Shown piece by piece: positions 36,520-48,270 of a stretch of DNA of 64,000 bases. Source of the stretch: Microbacterium excoecariae. GTDB taxonomy: Bacteria > Actinomycetota > Actinomycetes > Actinomycetales > Microbacteriaceae. The DNA is taken from positions 1,649,115 to 1,713,114 of the forward strand of contig NZ_JAANCO010000001.1 in the NCBI RefSeq assembly GCF_011326725.1, given 5' to 3'. Numbering within the stretch: position 1 is the first letter of the stretch; the number at the start of each line of letters is the position of its first letter. The translations under genes were made by a program, and so were the position numbers. The notes beneath the pieces were generated by a model, which made no database searches, was not told where the DNA came from, and saw only the letters and a list, made by a program, of their open reading frames with translations.

Positions 36520-39500
36520 CGGTCACCTCCAGGATTCGGGTCCAGACGACGTCGCTGTCGGGGTCGAGCCCCTCATCGGCGGCGTCCTGGCGCGTTTTCA
36601 GGACGGCGGCGTAGTCGCGCGGGAGAACCCGCACGAAGTTCGCCGCCTCGTTCTTGAGATCGCCGAGCAAGCGCTCCGCGAGGTCGGATCCGGTCTCCGC
36701 CACGTGGCGCTCCAGGAGATCCCGCAGGATCTCCACGTCGCCGGAGCCGAGCTCGCCGAGGGTGAGCTCTCCCGAGTCGAGCGCCTGCGTGTTGACCTTG
36801 TCCCGGTCGAGGCGGTACACGTAGGCCGTGCCGCCGGACATGCCGGCGCCAAGGTTCCGGCCCGTCTCGCCGAGGATCACGGCGAGCCCGCCGGTCATGT
36901 ACTCGAGCGCGTGGTCGCCCACGCCCTCGACGACCGCCGAGGCGCCGGAGTTGCGGACGAGGAAGCGCTCGCCCACGACGCCGCGGAGGAACAGCGAGCC
37001 CTGCGTCGCGCCGTAGCCGATGACGTTGCCCGCGATGACGTTCTCGGACGCATCGAAGGTCGCGTCGCGCGGGGGGCGCACGACGATGTGCCCACCGGAG
37101 AGGCCCTTGCCGACGTAGTCGTTCGAGTCGCCCTCGAGGTGCAGGCTGACGCCGCCCGGGAGGAACGCGCCGAAGGACTGCCCGGCGGATCCCGTGAGGT
37201 TCACGGTGATGGATCCGTTCGTGAGCCCGTGCTCGCCGTGCGCCTTCGTGACCTCGTGGCCCAGCATCGTCCCCACGGCGCGCGCCGTGTTCCGGACGGG
37301 GAGGTCGATCGTCAGGTCGCCGCCCGAGGCGATGACGTCCTGCGCCCGCTCAATGAGCTGGACGTCGAAGTGCTCCTCGAGCTCGTGGTTCTGCGACCGG
37401 GCGTGCGCGCGGGGCTCGGCGGCGTCGAAGGCGGGACCGTCCAGGATGGGCGCGAGGTCGAGACCGTCGGCCTTCCAGTGCGCGATCGCGCGGTTGACGT
37501 CGAGCGCCTCGACGTGCCCGATGGCCTCCTCGAGCGAGCGGAAGCCCAGCTCGGCGAGGTACTCGCGCACCTCCTCGGCGATGAACATCATGAAGTTCAC
37601 GACGTGCTCGGCCTGGCCCGTGAAGCGCGAGCGCAGGACGGGGTTCTGCGTGGCAACGCCGACGGGGCACGTGTCGAGGTTGCACACGCGCATCATGATG
37701 CAGCCCTCGACCACGAGGGGCGCGGTCGCGAAACCGAACTCCTCCGCGCCGAGTAGCGCCGCGATCACGACGTCGCGGCCGGTCTTCATCTGCCCGTCGA
37801 CCTGGACGACGACGCGGTCCCGCATGCCGTTGAGCATCAGGGTCTGCTGCGTCTCGGCGAGGCCGAGCTCCCAGGGCGTCCCCGCGTGCTTGAGCGAGTT
37901 GAGCGGGCTCGCGCCGGTGCCGCCATCGTGACCGGACACGAGGATCACGTCGCTGAGCGCCTTGGCGACGCCCGCGGCGACCGCGCCGATGCCCGACTGG
38001 CTGACGAGCTTCGTGTGCACGCGCGCCGACGGGTTCGCCCGCTTCAGGTCGAAGATGAGCTGCTTGAGGTCCTCGATCGAGTAGATGTCGTGGTGCGGGG
38101 GCGGGGAGATGAGCCCCACGCCCGGCGTCGAGTGACGCGTCCGCGCGACCCACGGGTACACCTTGCCGGGAGGCAACTGCCCGCCCTCGCCCGGCTTGGC
38201 GCCCTGCGCCAGCTTGATCTGGATGTCGTCGGCGTGCGTCAGGTACATGCTCGTGACGCCGAATCGGCCGGACGCCACCTGCTTGATGGCGCTACGGCGC
38301 GACGGGTCGAGGAGCCGATCGACGTCCTCGCCGCCCTCGCCCGTGTTCGACTTGCCGCCGAGCTGGTTCATCGCAATCGCGAGCGTCTCGTGCGCCTCGC
38401 GGGAGATGGATCCGTAGCTCATCGCTCCCGTCGAGAAGCGCTTCACGATCGCCGATGCGGGCTCGACCTCGTCGAGCGGCACGGGGCGACGGTCGCCGGC
38501 GGTGAGCTGGAACAGCCCGCGCAGGGTCTTCAGCTCCGCGGCCTGGTCGTCGACCATCTTCGTGTACTCGCGGAAGATGTCGTACCGACCGGTGCGCGTG
38601 GAGTGCTGCAGCCGGAAGATCGTCTCGGGGTTGAACAGGTGCTCAGCCCCGTCGCGCCGCCACTGGTACTCGCCGCCCGTCCAGAGCCGCTCGTGCGCGC
38701 GGGGCGCGCGGTCCTCGGGGTACGCGAACGCGTGGCGCGCGGCGGTCTCGCGCGCGATGGCGTCCAGGCCGACGCCCTGGATCTTCGTCTCGGTGCCCGT
38801 GAAGTACTTCTCGACGAACGCCGAGGAGAGCCCGACGGCCTCGAACACCTGCGCGCCCGCGTACGAGGACACGCTCGAGATGCCGATCTTCGACATGATC
38901 TTCAGCACGCCCTTGCCGAGCGCGTAGATCAGGTTCTTGACGGCCTTTTCGGGGCTCACGCCCGTGACGGATCCGCTGCGCACGAGGTGCTCGGCCGACT
39001 CCATCGCCAGGTAGGGGTTCACGGCGCTCGCGCCGTAGCCGAGGAGCACCGCCACGTGGTGCACCTCGCGCACGTCGCCCGCCTCGACGACGAGGCCGAC
39101 CTTCATGCGCGTCTCGTTGCGGATGAGGTGGTGGTGCACCGCCGACACGGCCAGCAGCGACGGGATCGGCGCGAGGTCCTGGTTCGAGTCGCGGTCGCTG
39201 AGGACGATGAACTCGGCGCCGTCCTCAATCGCCCGGTCGACCTCGGCGCACATCCGATCGATGCGCTTCTCCATGCCCTTCGCCCCCGCGGACACGCGGT
39301 ACAGCGACGGCACGGTGACCGAGGTGCGGCCCGGGAGGGCGCTGTCGATGTGCTGGATCTTCGCGAGCTCGTCGTTGTCGATCACGGGGAAGTCGAGCCC
39401 GACGCCGCGCGCGTGGGCGGCCCCGCTCGTGAGCAGGTTCGCCTCGGGGCCGAGGTTCAGCGTGAGGCTGGTCACGACCTCCTCGCGGATCGAGTCGAGC

Positions 39501-41086
39501 GGCGGGTTCGTCACCTGCGCGAACTGCTGCACGAAGTAGTCGAACAGCAGGCGCGGGCGCTTGCTCAGCACGGCGATCGGGGTGTCGGACCCCATCGCGC
39601 CGATCGGCTCGGCGCCCGTGCGACCCATCGGGCCGAGCAGGATCTTCAGCTCCTCCTCGGTGTACCCGAACGTGCGCTGGCGGCGCCGGATCGAGGCGAT
39701 GGGGTGGACGAGGTGCTCCCGCTCGGGCAGGTCGGCGAGCCGGACCGTGCCCTTGTCGAGCCACTCGCGCCACGGCTCCTTCTTCGCGAGGCGGCCCTTG
39801 ACCTCCGCGTCCGCGAGAATGCGGCCGTTCTCGGTGTCGACGACGAACATCGTGCCCGGCTGCAGGCGACCGCGGCGCGCGATCCGCTCGGGGGCGAAGT
39901 CGAGGACGCCGGTCTCCGAGCCGATGACGACGAGCCCGTCGTTCGTGACGGTCCAGCGCCCGGGGCGCAGACCGTTGCGGTCGAGCGTCGCGCACACGAG
40001 GGTGCCGTCGGTCGCGAGGAGGGCCGCGGGGCCGTCCCACGGCTCCATGAGGCCCGCGTGATACTCGTAGAACGCCTTGAGGTCGGGGTCGAGGCCCGTC
40101 TTCTTCTCGTGCGCCTCCGGCACCATCATGAGCATGGCGTGCGGCAGCGAGCGGCCCGACAGCGTCAGGAGCTCGAGCGTCTCGTCGAAGGATGCGGAGT
40201 CGCTCTCGGTGTCGGAGCAGATCGGCAGGAGCGGCTTCATGTCGCCGAGTAGCTCGCTCGACAGCTGCGACTGGCGCGCGCGCATCCAGTTGCGGTTTCC
40301 GCCCACCGTGTTGATCTCGCCGTTGTGGGCGAGCATGCGCAGCGGCTGCGCGAGGGGCCACGACGGGAAGGTGTTGGTCGAGTAGCGCGAGTGGACGACG
40401 GCCAGCTCGGTGACGAAGCGCTCGTCCTGCAGGTCCAGGTAGAACGGCTCGAGCTGCAGGGTCGTGACCATGCCCTTGTAACCGAGGGTGCGGCTGGAGA
40501 GCGAGACGAAGTAGGCGCCGAGCTCGTGCTGGGCGCGCTTGCGCAGCCGGTACGCGCGGCGATCGAGCGCGATCCCGGACAGGGGCTCCTGGTGGCCCGC
40601 CTGGGCGCTCGCGAGGAACAGCTGCTCGATTGCCGGCTGCGCGTCGCGCGCGAGGCGGCCGAGGTTGTCGGGCGCGACGGGCACCTCGCGCCACCCGAGC
40701 ACGTGCAGGTTCTCGGTCGCGGCGATGTGCTCGATGCCGCGCTTATGCTCGGCCCGCTCCTCCGCGTCGGTCGGGAGGAACGCCATTCCGGCGGCGTACT
40801 CGCCGACCGGGGGCAGCTCGAAGCCCGCCACGGCGCGCAGGAAGGCGTCGGGCATCTGCGTGAGGATGCCCGCGCCGTCGCCCGTGCCGGCGTCGGATCC
40901 GATCGCGCCGCGGTGCTCGAGGTTCGTGAGAGCCTCGAGCGCCAGGTCGACGATGTCGTGGCCCGGCTCGCCGCGCAGCGTGGCGACCATCGCGAGTCCG
41001 CACGCATCCTTCTCGAACGCGGGGTTGTACATGCCCTGTCGGGCGGGGAGCGCGCCGGGCGCGCCAGGACGCAGGCTGAATGCCAT
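36512..41086 (-). CDS. gltB: Glutamate synthase large (alpha) subunit
   Basis: 1524 residues. It makes two glutamates from glutamine and 2-oxoglutarate. A 28-residue propeptide precedes Cys29 (EKDACGLAM), the N-terminal nucleophile of the class II amidotransferase domain. The central and FMN-binding synthase domains follow, with [20 protein letters not shown] and the 3Fe-4S cluster stretch [17 protein letters not shown]-terminal GXGXG beta-helix domain ends the protein. The start [10 protein letters not shown] has AGGA upstream; an earlier in-frame ATG adds an Arg-rich tail and was rejected. The locus forms the gltBD operon. Confidence 0.97.
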
Positions 41087-41194
41087 AAGCGATTCCGTCC
41101 TCGTATCTCGTGCTCTGTGGGGACGACGTCGGCCCGACGGCAAGCCGGTGGGGGTGGGTGCGAAGCGAGCGGTGCTCCGCCGCGCGAGGGCGGC

Positions 41195-42220
41195 TTACTT
41201 CGCGGCTGCTGTGCTTGTGGCGGCGGCCGAGGGGCTGATCTCCGACGACGGCGGTTCGCTGATGTCGACGAAGTCGTCGGGGCTGTCATGCGATGCTAGC
41301 GCATTCTGGTCGGACCGCTGTCGCCCGGGGACGTACACCGAGGGCTCGAGGCCCGTGTGGCGCGACTGGACGGCGAGCACGACGACGCCGAGCGCGACGG
41401 CGACCAGCGCGGCCCACACGTTCGTGCGTAGCCCGAAGAAAATTTCGCTCGGGTCGATCCGGATCGACTCCCACACGACGCGACCCGCGCCGTACCAGAT
41501 GAGGTAGACGGCGAACAGGCGGCCCCACTGCATGCCCACGCGGCGCGAGAGCGCGAGCAGCACGATGACGCCGGCGCCGTTCCAGAGGACCTCGTAGAGG
41601 AAGGTCGGGTGGAAGAGGGTGTCGGCGGGCAGGCCGGCGGGGATGGCGGCGTTGTCGGCGTCGATCTCCAGGCCCCACGGCAGGTCCGTCGGCAGACCGA
41701 AGAGCTCCTGGTTGAACCAGTTACCGAATCGGCCGAGCGCCTGCGCGAGAAGCAGACCGGGCGCGAGCGCGTCGGCGAACGCCGAGAACCGGATGCCCGT
41801 CCAGCGGCAGCCGATCCACGCGCCGAGCGCGCCGCCCAGCAGCGCCCCGAAGATCGCGATGCCGCCGTCCCAGATGTTCCAGACCGCGTTCTCCACGAAC
41901 GGGTTCCACCAGGCGCGGCCGGCGGAGAAGTAGAAGTCCCAGTGCGTGAGCACGTGGAACGCGCGCGCCCCCACGAGCGCGAGGATCACGGCGGGCAGGC
42001 CCACGTCGATCACGACCCACGGCTCGGCGCCGCGGCGCGTGAGCCGCGTGTTCGTCATGATCGTCGCCACGATGATCCCCGCGAGGATGCACAGCGCGTA
42101 GAAGTGGATCGTGAACGGTCCGAGCGTGAAGGATCCGATCGTCCACTCTCCCCCGAAGGTGAAGGAGGAGATCGGAGGGCTGGGGATGCTCGCGGCAACG
42201 AGCGACGCGGAAGGCAGCAT
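41195..42220 (-). CDS. lgt: Prolipoprotein diacylglyceryl transferase
   Basis: 341 residues with seven predicted membrane segments. It transfers diacylglycerol from phosphatidylglycerol to the lipobox Cys of prolipoproteins. The Lgt signature region GRFGNWFNQELFG with its essential Arg and Asn, and the HxxH-like HFYAL region, are present. The last 60 residues are a Ser/Asp/Ala-rich cytoplasmic tail not needed by the family. No ribosome binding site is seen; TAGACT lies nine bases before the ATG, so the mRNA may be leaderless. It follows trpA by 46 bp. Confidence 0.95.
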   Translation of the reverse strand: MLPSASLVAASIPSPPISSFTFGGEWTIGSFTLGPFTIHFYALCILAGIIVATIMTNTRLTRRGAEPWVVIDVGLPAVILALVGARAFHVLTHWDFYFSAGRAWWNPFVENAVWNIWDGGIAIFGALLGGALGAWIGCRWTGIRFSAFADALAPGLLLAQALGRFGNWFNQELFGLPTDLPWGLEIDADNAAIPAGLPADTLFHPTFLYEVLWNGAGVIVLLALSRRVGMQWGRLFAVYLIWYGAGRVVWESIRIDPSEIFFGLRTNVWAALVAVALGVVVLAVQSRHTGLEPSVYVPGRQRSDQNALASHDSPDDFVDISEPPSSEISPSAAATSTAAAK

Positions 42221-42266
42221 GATGAGGAGAGTCTACGTCCTTGGGTGAGTCGGATCGGGGTGCGGC

Positions 42267-43070
42267 TCAGGCCGCGTCCGTGTCCCGGCGGCGCGTGCCG
42301 GAGGCGAGCTCGCGGGCGACCTCGGCGAGGCCGTCGACGCCGCCGTCGCGGAGGGCCCGCACGAGCGCCGTTCCCACGATCGCGCCGTCTGCATACGCGC
42401 ACACGTCGGCGATCTGGTCGGCGGTCGAGATGCCGATGCCGACGCAGGCGCGCGCGGCGCCGTGGGCGCGTAGACGCCCGACCAGCTCGCGCGCCGCCTG
42501 GTCGAGCTCGGCGCGCTCGCCCGTGATCCCCATCGTCGAGACCGTGTACACAAAGCCCCGGGACGCGCCGGCGATCATCTCGAGGCGCTCGTTCGTCGAC
42601 GTGGGCGCCGCGAGGAACACGCGGTCGAGCCCATGGCGCTCCGCCGCGTCGACCCACTCGGCCGCCGCGTCGGGCGTGATGTCGGGGGTGATGAGGCCCG
42701 CCCCGCCGGCCGCCGCGAGGTCGGCCGCGTAGCGGTCCACCCCGTACTGCACGACGAGGTTCCAGTAGGTCATGACGAGAATCGGCACCGCGGTGCGGCC
42801 CGAGATCTCGCGCACGGCCGTGAACAGGTCGGGCGTGCGAAAGCCCGCCTCGAGCGCGGCCTTCGTGGCCTCCTGGATGATGGGGCCGTCCATGACCGGG
42901 TCGCTGTAGGGCGGCCCGAGCTCGAGAATGTCGGCCCCCGCCTCCGCGAGCGCCACGGCGGCGTCGATGGAGGTCGCGAGGTCTGGGTAGCCGACCGGGA
43001 GGTATCCGACGAAGGCGCCGCGGCCCTCGTCTCGGGCGCGGTCGATCGCCCGCTCCACCGTGGAGGTCAT
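42267..43070 (-). CDS. trpA: Tryptophan synthase alpha chain
   Basis: 267-residue TIM barrel that cleaves indole-3-glycerol phosphate to indole. [25 protein letters not shown] with the catalytic Asp, the substrate-closing loop region [11 protein letters not shown], and [10 protein letters not shown] are visible. The catalytic Glu near residue 50 is in [10 protein letters not shown]. The ATG overlaps the trpB stop (ATGA). Confidence 0.97.
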   Translation of the reverse strand: MTSTVERAIDRARDEGRGAFVGYLPVGYPDLATSIDAAVALAEAGADILELGPPYSDPVMDGPIIQEATKAALEAGFRTPDLFTAVREISGRTAVPILVMTYWNLVVQYGVDRYAADLAAAGGAGLITPDITPDAAAEWVDAAERHGLDRVFLAAPTSTNERLEMIAGASRGFVYTVSTMGITGERAELDQAARELVGRLRAHGAARACVGIGISTADQIADVCAYADGAIVGTALVRALRDGGVDGLAEVARELASGTRRRDTDAA

Positions 43071-44275
43071 GCGCCCTCTCCCCCGTCGTAGAGGCCGAAG
43101 TAGCGCGCGGCCGTGTCCATGTCCTTGTCGCCGCGGCCCGACAGGCAGATCGCGATCGTCGCGTCGTGGCCGAGCTCGCGCCCCAGGCGGATCGCGCCTG
43201 CGAGCGCGTGCGCCGACTCGATGGCGGGGATGATGCCCTCGGTGCGGGTCAGGAGCCGCAGCGCCTGCATCGCTTCGTCGTCGGTGGCGGGGATGTACGT
43301 GGCGCGGCCGGTGGCCGCGAGCCACGCGTGCTCCGGCCCGACGCCCGGGTAGTCGAGCCCCGCGGAGATCGAGTGCGACTCGATGGTCTGGCCGTCGTCG
43401 TCCATGAGGACGAACGTGCGCGCGCCGTGCAGCACGCCCTCGCGGCCGCGCTCGATGGACGCGGCGTGGCGGTCGGTGTCGACGCCGTCGCCGGCCGCCT
43501 CGACGCCGTACAGCGCGACGGAGGGGTCGTCGATGAACGCGTCGAACATGCCGATCGCGTTCGAGCCACCGCCGACGCACGCGACGACGGCGTCCGGCAG
43601 GGCGCCCGTGTGCTCGAGGAGCTGGCTACGCGCCTCCTCGGAGATGATCTTCTGGAAATCGCGGACCATGGCCGGGAACGGGTGCGGCCCCGCGGCCGTG
43701 CCGAAGATGTAGTTGGTCGTCTCGACGCTGGCGACCCAGTCGCGGTAGGCCTCGTTGATCGCGTCCTTGAGGGTGCGCGAGCCGGTCGTGACCGCGATGA
43801 CCTCGGCGCCCAGCAGGCGCATGCGGGCGACGTTGAGGGCCTGGCGCTCGGTGTCGACCTCGCCCATGTAGATGGTGCACTCGAGGCCGAACAGCGCGGC
43901 CGCCGTCGCGGTCGCGACGCCGTGCTGGCCCGCGCCCGTCTCGGCGATCACGCGCGTCTTGCCCAGGCGGCGCGTCAGGAGCGCCTGCCCGAGCACGTTG
44001 TTGATCTTGTGGCTGCCCGTGTGGTTGAGGTCCTCGCGCTTGAGGAACACGCGCGCGCCGCCGGCGTGCTCCGCGAAGCGTGGCACCTCCGTGAGCGGCG
44101 ACGGGCGGCCGGCGTACTCGGCGAGCAGTCCCGCCAGCTCCTGGCGGAACGACGGATCCGCCATGGCGGAGCGGTGGGCCTCGGCGAGCTCATCGATCGC
44201 GGCGATGAGCGACTCGGGCATGTAGCGCCCGCCGAAGTCGCCGAAGAACGGGCCGGGTTGGTCGCGCAGAGACAT
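43067..44275 (-). CDS. trpB: Tryptophan synthase beta chain
   Basis: 402-residue PLP enzyme that joins indole with serine. The PLP Lys is in [17 protein letters not shown] and the phosphate-binding [10 protein letters not shown] are intact. [11 protein letters not shown] at the N-terminus is typical. It overlaps trpC by one base (TGATG) and trpA by four. Confidence 0.98.
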   Translation of the reverse strand: MSLRDQPGPFFGDFGGRYMPESLIAAIDELAEAHRSAMADPSFRQELAGLLAEYAGRPSPLTEVPRFAEHAGGARVFLKREDLNHTGSHKINNVLGQALLTRRLGKTRVIAETGAGQHGVATATAAALFGLECTIYMGEVDTERQALNVARMRLLGAEVIAVTTGSRTLKDAINEAYRDWVASVETTNYIFGTAAGPHPFPAMVRDFQKIISEEARSQLLEHTGALPDAVVACVGGGSNAIGMFDAFIDDPSVALYGVEAAGDGVDTDRHAASIERGREGVLHGARTFVLMDDDGQTIESHSISAGLDYPGVGPEHAWLAATGRATYIPATDDEAMQALRLLTRTEGIIPAIESAHALAGAIRLGRELGHDATIAICLSGRGDKDMDTAARYFGLYDGGEGA

Positions 44276-45063
44276 CAGATCCCTTCTGTGGCGGAGAGGA
44301 AGGCGCCGAGGGTACGAACGGGGTCGCCCGTGACGAGCGCCTCGCCGATCAGGACGGCGTCCGCCCCATCGCGGCGGTAGCGCACGACGTCCTCGGGCGC
44401 GGCGACGGCGGACTCCGCAACGCGGATCGTGCCGGACGGGATCCCCTCCGACAGCCGGGCGAACAAGTCGCGGTCGAGCGTGAAGTCGCTGAGGTCGCGG
44501 GCGTTCACCCCGATGAGCGGCGCGCCGAGGTCGACGGCCGCGCGCACCTCGTCGGCGGTGTGCGCCTCCACGAGCGGCGTCATCCCCCACTCGATGACGA
44601 GTGCGTACAGCTCGGCGAGGGTGGCCGGCTCCAGGGCCGCGACGATGAGCAGCGCCATGTCGGCGCCGGCGGCGCGCGCCTCGGCGATTTGATACGGCGT
44701 GGCGAGGAAGTCCTTGCGCAGGACCGGCAGGGCCACGCGCTCGCGCACGGCGGTGAGGTCCGCGAGGGACCCCTTGAAGCGGCGGCCCTCCGTGAGCACG
44801 CTGATCGCGGACGCGCCACCGGTCTCGTAGAGGCCCGCCTGGTGCGCCGGATTCGGGATCGCCGCGAGGTCGCCGCGCGAGGGGCTCGCGCGCTTGACCT
44901 CCGCGATGACCTTGATGCGCTCGGAGGGCGCAAGGAAGGCGCGCGCGTCGCGCGGCGCGGGTGCGGCCGCGGCGCGCGCCTCGACGGCCGCGAGCGGCTG
45001 CTGGGCGCGGCGTGCCTCCGCGTCCTCGACCGCCCCCGCCGTGAGGTCGGCAAGGAGCGACAT
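44275..45063 (-). CDS. trpC: Indole-3-glycerol phosphate synthase
   Basis: 262-residue TIM barrel that closes the indole ring of Cd[17 protein letters not shown] with the catalytic Lys, VLRKDF, EAHTADE and GVNARDL are visible. It is a single-function protein; no TrpF domain is attached. The start [12 protein letters not shown] overlaps the upstream small membrane protein gene by one base. Confidence 0.97.
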   Translation of the reverse strand: MSLLADLTAGAVEDAEARRAQQPLAAVEARAAAAPAPRDARAFLAPSERIKVIAEVKRASPSRGDLAAIPNPAHQAGLYETGGASAISVLTEGRRFKGSLADLTAVRERVALPVLRKDFLATPYQIAEARAAGADMALLIVAALEPATLAELYALVIEWGMTPLVEAHTADEVRAAVDLGAPLIGVNARDLSDFTLDRDLFARLSEGIPSGTIRVAESAVAAPEDVVRYRRDGADAVLIGEALVTGDPVRTLGAFLSATEGI

Positions 45064-45293
45064 CAGTGACCCTTGGGCTGGTACTTGGGTCCGTTCACGC
45101 CGAAGCCGGCCTTCGACATGATGAGGCCCACGATCGGGCCGATCACGACGATGACCGCGCCCGCCCACACGAGCCAGATCTGCCCCAGGAACAGTGCAAC
45201 GGTCGCCACGGCCAGGCCGACCAGCATGATGATGACGTTCGTCCAGGCGGCGGGCGAGTGTCCGTGTCCGGGGTCGCCGATGGGGTTGCTCAT
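45063..45293 (-). CDS. Small two-TM protein, HGxxPAAWT family
   Basis: 76 residues. [12 protein letters not shown] near the N-terminus is the name-giving motif of an uncharacterised actinobacterial family usually found next to trp genes. Two membrane segments (about 19-38 and 40-60) are followed by a short positively charged tail. The start has GAGGAG upstream. Position between the Trp-associated membrane protein and trpC suggests a role linked to tryptophan synthesis or simply a conserved operon position. Confidence 0.85.
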   Translation of the reverse strand: MSNPIGDPGHGHSPAAWTNVIIMLVGLAVATVALFLGQIWLVWAGAVIVVIGPIVGLIMSKAGFGVNGPKYQPKGH

Positions 45294-45347
45294 GGGGGTA
45301 CTCCTCAAATGGTGCGGAACGATGACGAGTCTAGGGGATCCGCCGGC

Positions 45348-45944
45348 TCAGGCCGGGCGGGTGGGGTCGTCGCCGCGGGACAGGTCGTCCCACGTGTCGA
45401 CGGCGTCCAGGGGGCCCGTGGCGGGCCGGGCGCCGGCACCCGTGTCGAAGCGGCGGCCGCCGCGGCGCCACGAACGGGCCGTGACGAGGGCGAGCAGGCC
45501 GCCGAGCGCAACGAGGGCGCCGAAAACGGCGCCGAGCCACGCCCAGGGCGTGACCGCGATGCCGGACACGAGGCCGGCGACGGCGGCCTCGCCGCTGATG
45601 CCCGTGTGGTCCGTCACGGCGGTCTGCACGACGCTCGTGGGAGCCGACCAGGCGACGGGCGCCGTGACCGCGACGAGCGCGGCCCCGATAACGACGCCGA
45701 GCGCCGCGAGCACGTAGCGCAGCGCGGGGCCCGACAGGGCGAGGGCGAGGGACAGGGCGAGCGCCGCGAGCGACAACGGCTGCAGGAGCGCGATGCCGTC
45801 GGCGCCCGTTGCGGTGACGTCCGCGTCCGCGAGCGACGCCGTGGCCCAGACCTGCGTGGATCCGATGAGGCTTCCGGCGCCGCCCGCGAGGATCGCGAGG
45901 ACGCTCGTGGAACGGCCGCGGCGCGCGGACCAGCTCTCGGTCAC
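45348..45944 (-). CDS. Trp biosynthesis-associated membrane protein
   Basis: 198 residues with four predicted membrane segments and a charged C-terminal tail ([13 protein letters not shown]). GSTQVWATA after the first segment is characteristic of the Trp_oprn_chp family (TIGR02234), which normally follows trpE. The function is unknown. Its GTG start overlaps the hisI stop (GTGA), so it now sits directly behind hisI, where trpE would be expected in relatives. Confidence 0.88.
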   Translation of the reverse strand: MTESWSARRGRSTSVLAILAGGAGSLIGSTQVWATASLADADVTATGADGIALLQPLSLAALALSLALALSGPALRYVLAALGVVIGAALVAVTAPVAWSAPTSVVQTAVTDHTGISGEAAVAGLVSGIAVTPWAWLGAVFGALVALGGLLALVTARSWRRGGRRFDTGAGARPATGPLDAVDTWDDLSRGDDPTRPA

Positions 45945-46324
45945 GCGGTCACCGGGTGGAGGTCGCGCTCCTCGCCGTCGAAGCAGGTCGTCGTGCCCGT
46001 GTGGCAGGCCGCGCCCGTCTGATCGACGTCGAGCAGCACGACATCGCCGTCGCAGTCGAGCCGCGCGCCGCGGACGACCTGGACGTGGCCGGAGGTGTCG
46101 CCCTTCCGCCAGTACTCGCCCCGGCTGCGCGACCAGTACGTCACGCGGCCCTCGGTGAGCGTGCGGCGCAGCGCTTCCGCGTCCATCCACGCGAGCATGA
46201 GGACCGCGCGGCTGGTGTGGTCCTGCACGACCGCCGGGACGAGCCCGTCGTCGGTGAAGCGGACGCGCGCGATGCGCTCGGCGACGGCCTCGGCCGTGAA
46301 CAGGTCGGCGGGGTCTGTGGTCAT
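45941..46324 (-). CDS. hisI: Phosphoribosyl-AMP cyclohydrolase
   Basis: 127 residues. It opens the adenine ring of PR-AMP in histidine synthesis. [27 protein letters not shown] and the zinc/metal residues in [23 protein letters not shown] are intact. It is a single-function HisI; the HisE activity is on a separate gene. The ATG overlaps the hisF stop. Confidence 0.96.
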   Translation of the reverse strand: MTTDPADLFTAEAVAERIARVRFTDDGLVPAVVQDHTSRAVLMLAWMDAEALRRTLTEGRVTYWSRSRGEYWRKGDTSGHVQVVRGARLDCDGDVVLLDVDQTGAACHTGTTTCFDGEERDLHPVTA

Positions 46325-47118
46325 CGTGTCGGGATCCCTTCCGCGCGGAGCGCGCTCTTGACGTCCGGGATGCGAATCTGGCCGGAGTGGAACACGGTGG
46401 CCGCGAGCACGGCGTCCGCCCCCGCCTGGATCGCCGGGGCGAAGTGCGCGACCTCCCCCGCTCCCCCGGAGGCGATCACGGGCACGTCGGCGCACTCGCG
46501 CACGAGGCGCGTGAGCTCAAGGTCGAAGCCCGCCCGCGTGCCGTCCGCGTCGATCGAGTTCACGAGCAGTTCGCCCGCGCCGCGCGAGACCGCCTCGCGC
46601 GCCCACGCCAGGGCGTCGAGGTCGGTTTCCGTGCGCCCGCCGTGCGTCGTGACGACGAATCCGCTCGGGGTGCGGGGCGACCGCTTGATGTCGAGCGAGA
46701 GCACCACGAGCTGGGCGCCGAAGCGATCGGCGATCTCGTCGATCAGGTCGGGCCGCGCGATCGCGGCCGAGTTGATCCCGACCTTGTCGGCGCCGACGGC
46801 CTGCAGGCGCGCGACGTCGTCGACCGATCGCACGCCGCCGCCGACCGTGAGGGGGATGAAAACCTGTTCGGCCGTGCGCCGCACGACGTCGTACATCGTG
46901 CCGCGGCCCTCGACCGTCGCGGCGACGTCGAGGAAGGTGATCTCGTCGGCCCCCTGCGCGAAGTACTCGCGGGCGAGCTCGACGGGATCCCCCATCTCGC
47001 GGAGGTTCTCGAAGTTGACGCCCTTGACGACCGCGCCGCCCGCGACGTCGAGGCACGGGATCACGCGCGCGGCGACGCCCAGGTCGGCCGCGGTGGCGTG
47101 CGAGGGCGAGGAATCCAT
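46321..47118 (-). CDS. hisF: Imidazole glycerol phosphate synthase subunit HisF
   Basis: 265-residue TIM barrel cyclase that makes IGP and AICAR with ammonia from HisH. Catalytic Asp in VIPCLDV, and ISS-type phosphate loops (GGGVRS, ASGGAGE) are present. The ATG directly follows an in-frame GTG; either could be used, and the first overlaps the hisG stop. hisH and hisA are not in this window. Confidence 0.96.
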   Translation of the reverse strand: MDSSPSHATAADLGVAARVIPCLDVAGGAVVKGVNFENLREMGDPVELAREYFAQGADEITFLDVAATVEGRGTMYDVVRRTAEQVFIPLTVGGGVRSVDDVARLQAVGADKVGINSAAIARPDLIDEIADRFGAQLVVLSLDIKRSPRTPSGFVVTTHGGRTETDLDALAWAREAVSRGAGELLVNSIDADGTRAGFDLELTRLVRECADVPVIASGGAGEVAHFAPAIQAGADAVLAATVFHSGQIRIPDVKSALRAEGIPTR

Positions 47119-47960
47119 CACAGGCGTGCGTTGTGGATCGCGGTCACGAGCAGGGCGCGCGCGCCGAGCGCGTAGAGGTCGTCCATGATGCGGTTCACCT
47201 CGCGGCGCGGGACCATGACGCGCACCGCGACCCAGCCCTCGCGCGTGAGCGGGGAGACGGTCGGCGACTGCATGCCCTCGGCGACCGCGGTCGCACTCGG
47301 CAGGAGATCCGCCGGCAGGTCGTAGTCGAGCATGACGTAGCGCCGCGCGACGAGCACGCCGCGGAGCCGCCGCAGGAGCGTCTCGATTCCCGCGGCCGTG
47401 CTCGGGCCCTGGATGAGGACGGCCTCGGACTCGAGCATCACGGGCCCGAAGATCTCGAGACCCGCCTGGCGCAGCGTGGTTCCCGTCGAGACGACGTCGG
47501 CGACGGCGTCGGCGACGCCCAGCTGCACGGCGGACTCGACCGCGCCGTTCAGCTCCACGACGTCGACGGACACGCCGTGCTCCGCCAGGAAGGACTCGAC
47601 GAGGCCCGCGTAGGAGGTCGCCACGCGGCGGCCCTCGAGGTCGGCCAGCGCGGAGAAGCTGCCCGCGGGCGCCGCGAACCGGAAGGTCGACTCACCGAAT
47701 CCGAGCGCCTCGATCTCGCGGGCGGCCGGCATCTGGACGTCGAGCAGGAGGTCGCGGCCCGTCAGGCCGACATCGAGCGCGCCGCGGGCGACGTACGTTG
47801 CGATGTCGCGCGGGCGCAGATAGAAGAACTCGACGCCGTTGGCCTCGTCGAGCAGGTGGAGGGTCTTCGAGTCGCGCCGCGTCGCGTAGCCCGCCTCCGC
47901 GAGCATCTGGACGGCGGTCTCGGACAGGGATCCCTTATTGGGGATGGCGATACGGAGCAC
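47118..47960 (-). CDS. hisG: ATP phosphoribosyltransferase (long form)
   Basis: 280 residues. It is the first, feedback-controlled step of histidine synthesis. [11 protein letters not shown] at the N-terminus, [29 protein letters not shown] with the PRPP site, and the C-terminal histidine-binding ACT-like domain ([21 protein letters not shown]) are present, so no HisZ is needed. The GTG start matches the family N-terminus although no clear ribosome binding site precedes it. Confidence 0.96.
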   Translation of the reverse strand: MLRIAIPNKGSLSETAVQMLAEAGYATRRDSKTLHLLDEANGVEFFYLRPRDIATYVARGALDVGLTGRDLLLDVQMPAAREIEALGFGESTFRFAAPAGSFSALADLEGRRVATSYAGLVESFLAEHGVSVDVVELNGAVESAVQLGVADAVADVVSTGTTLRQAGLEIFGPVMLESEAVLIQGPSTAAGIETLLRRLRGVLVARRYVMLDYDLPADLLPSATAVAEGMQSPTVSPLTREGWVAVRVMVPRREVNRIMDDLYALGARALLVTAIHNARL

Positions 47961-48006
47961 GGGGAGGGGTCTTTCGGATCGGACGTACGGGAGGCGAGGA
48001 AACCGA

Positions 48007-48270
48007 TCAGAGATGTCGGTAGACGTCCTCAAGCGTGAGTCCCTTGGCGATCATCATCACCTGGAGGTGGTACAGGAGCTGCGACATCTCCTCGGCGGCC
48101 TCGGCGTCGGACTCGTACTCCGACGCCATCCACACCTCGGCGGCTTCCTCGACGATCTTCTTGCCGATGAAGTGCACGCCCCGGTCCAGCTCCGCCACGG
48201 TGCCGGATCCCTCGGGTCGCGCCTGGGCCTTCGCGCTCAGCTCCGCGAACAGGTCCTCGAACGTTTTCAC
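48007..48270 (-). CDS. hisE: Phosphoribosyl-ATP diphosphatase
   Basis: 87-residue MazG-like helical protein that removes diphosphate from PR-ATP. The metal-binding pattern [13 protein letters not shown] and [10 protein letters not shown] are clear. The GTG start overlaps the rpe stop (GTGA); a 46-bp gap follows before hisG. Confidence 0.95.
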   Translation of the reverse strand: MKTFEDLFAELSAKAQARPEGSGTVAELDRGVHFIGKKIVEEAAEVWMASEYESDAEAAEEMSQLLYHLQVMMIAKGLTLEDVYRHL

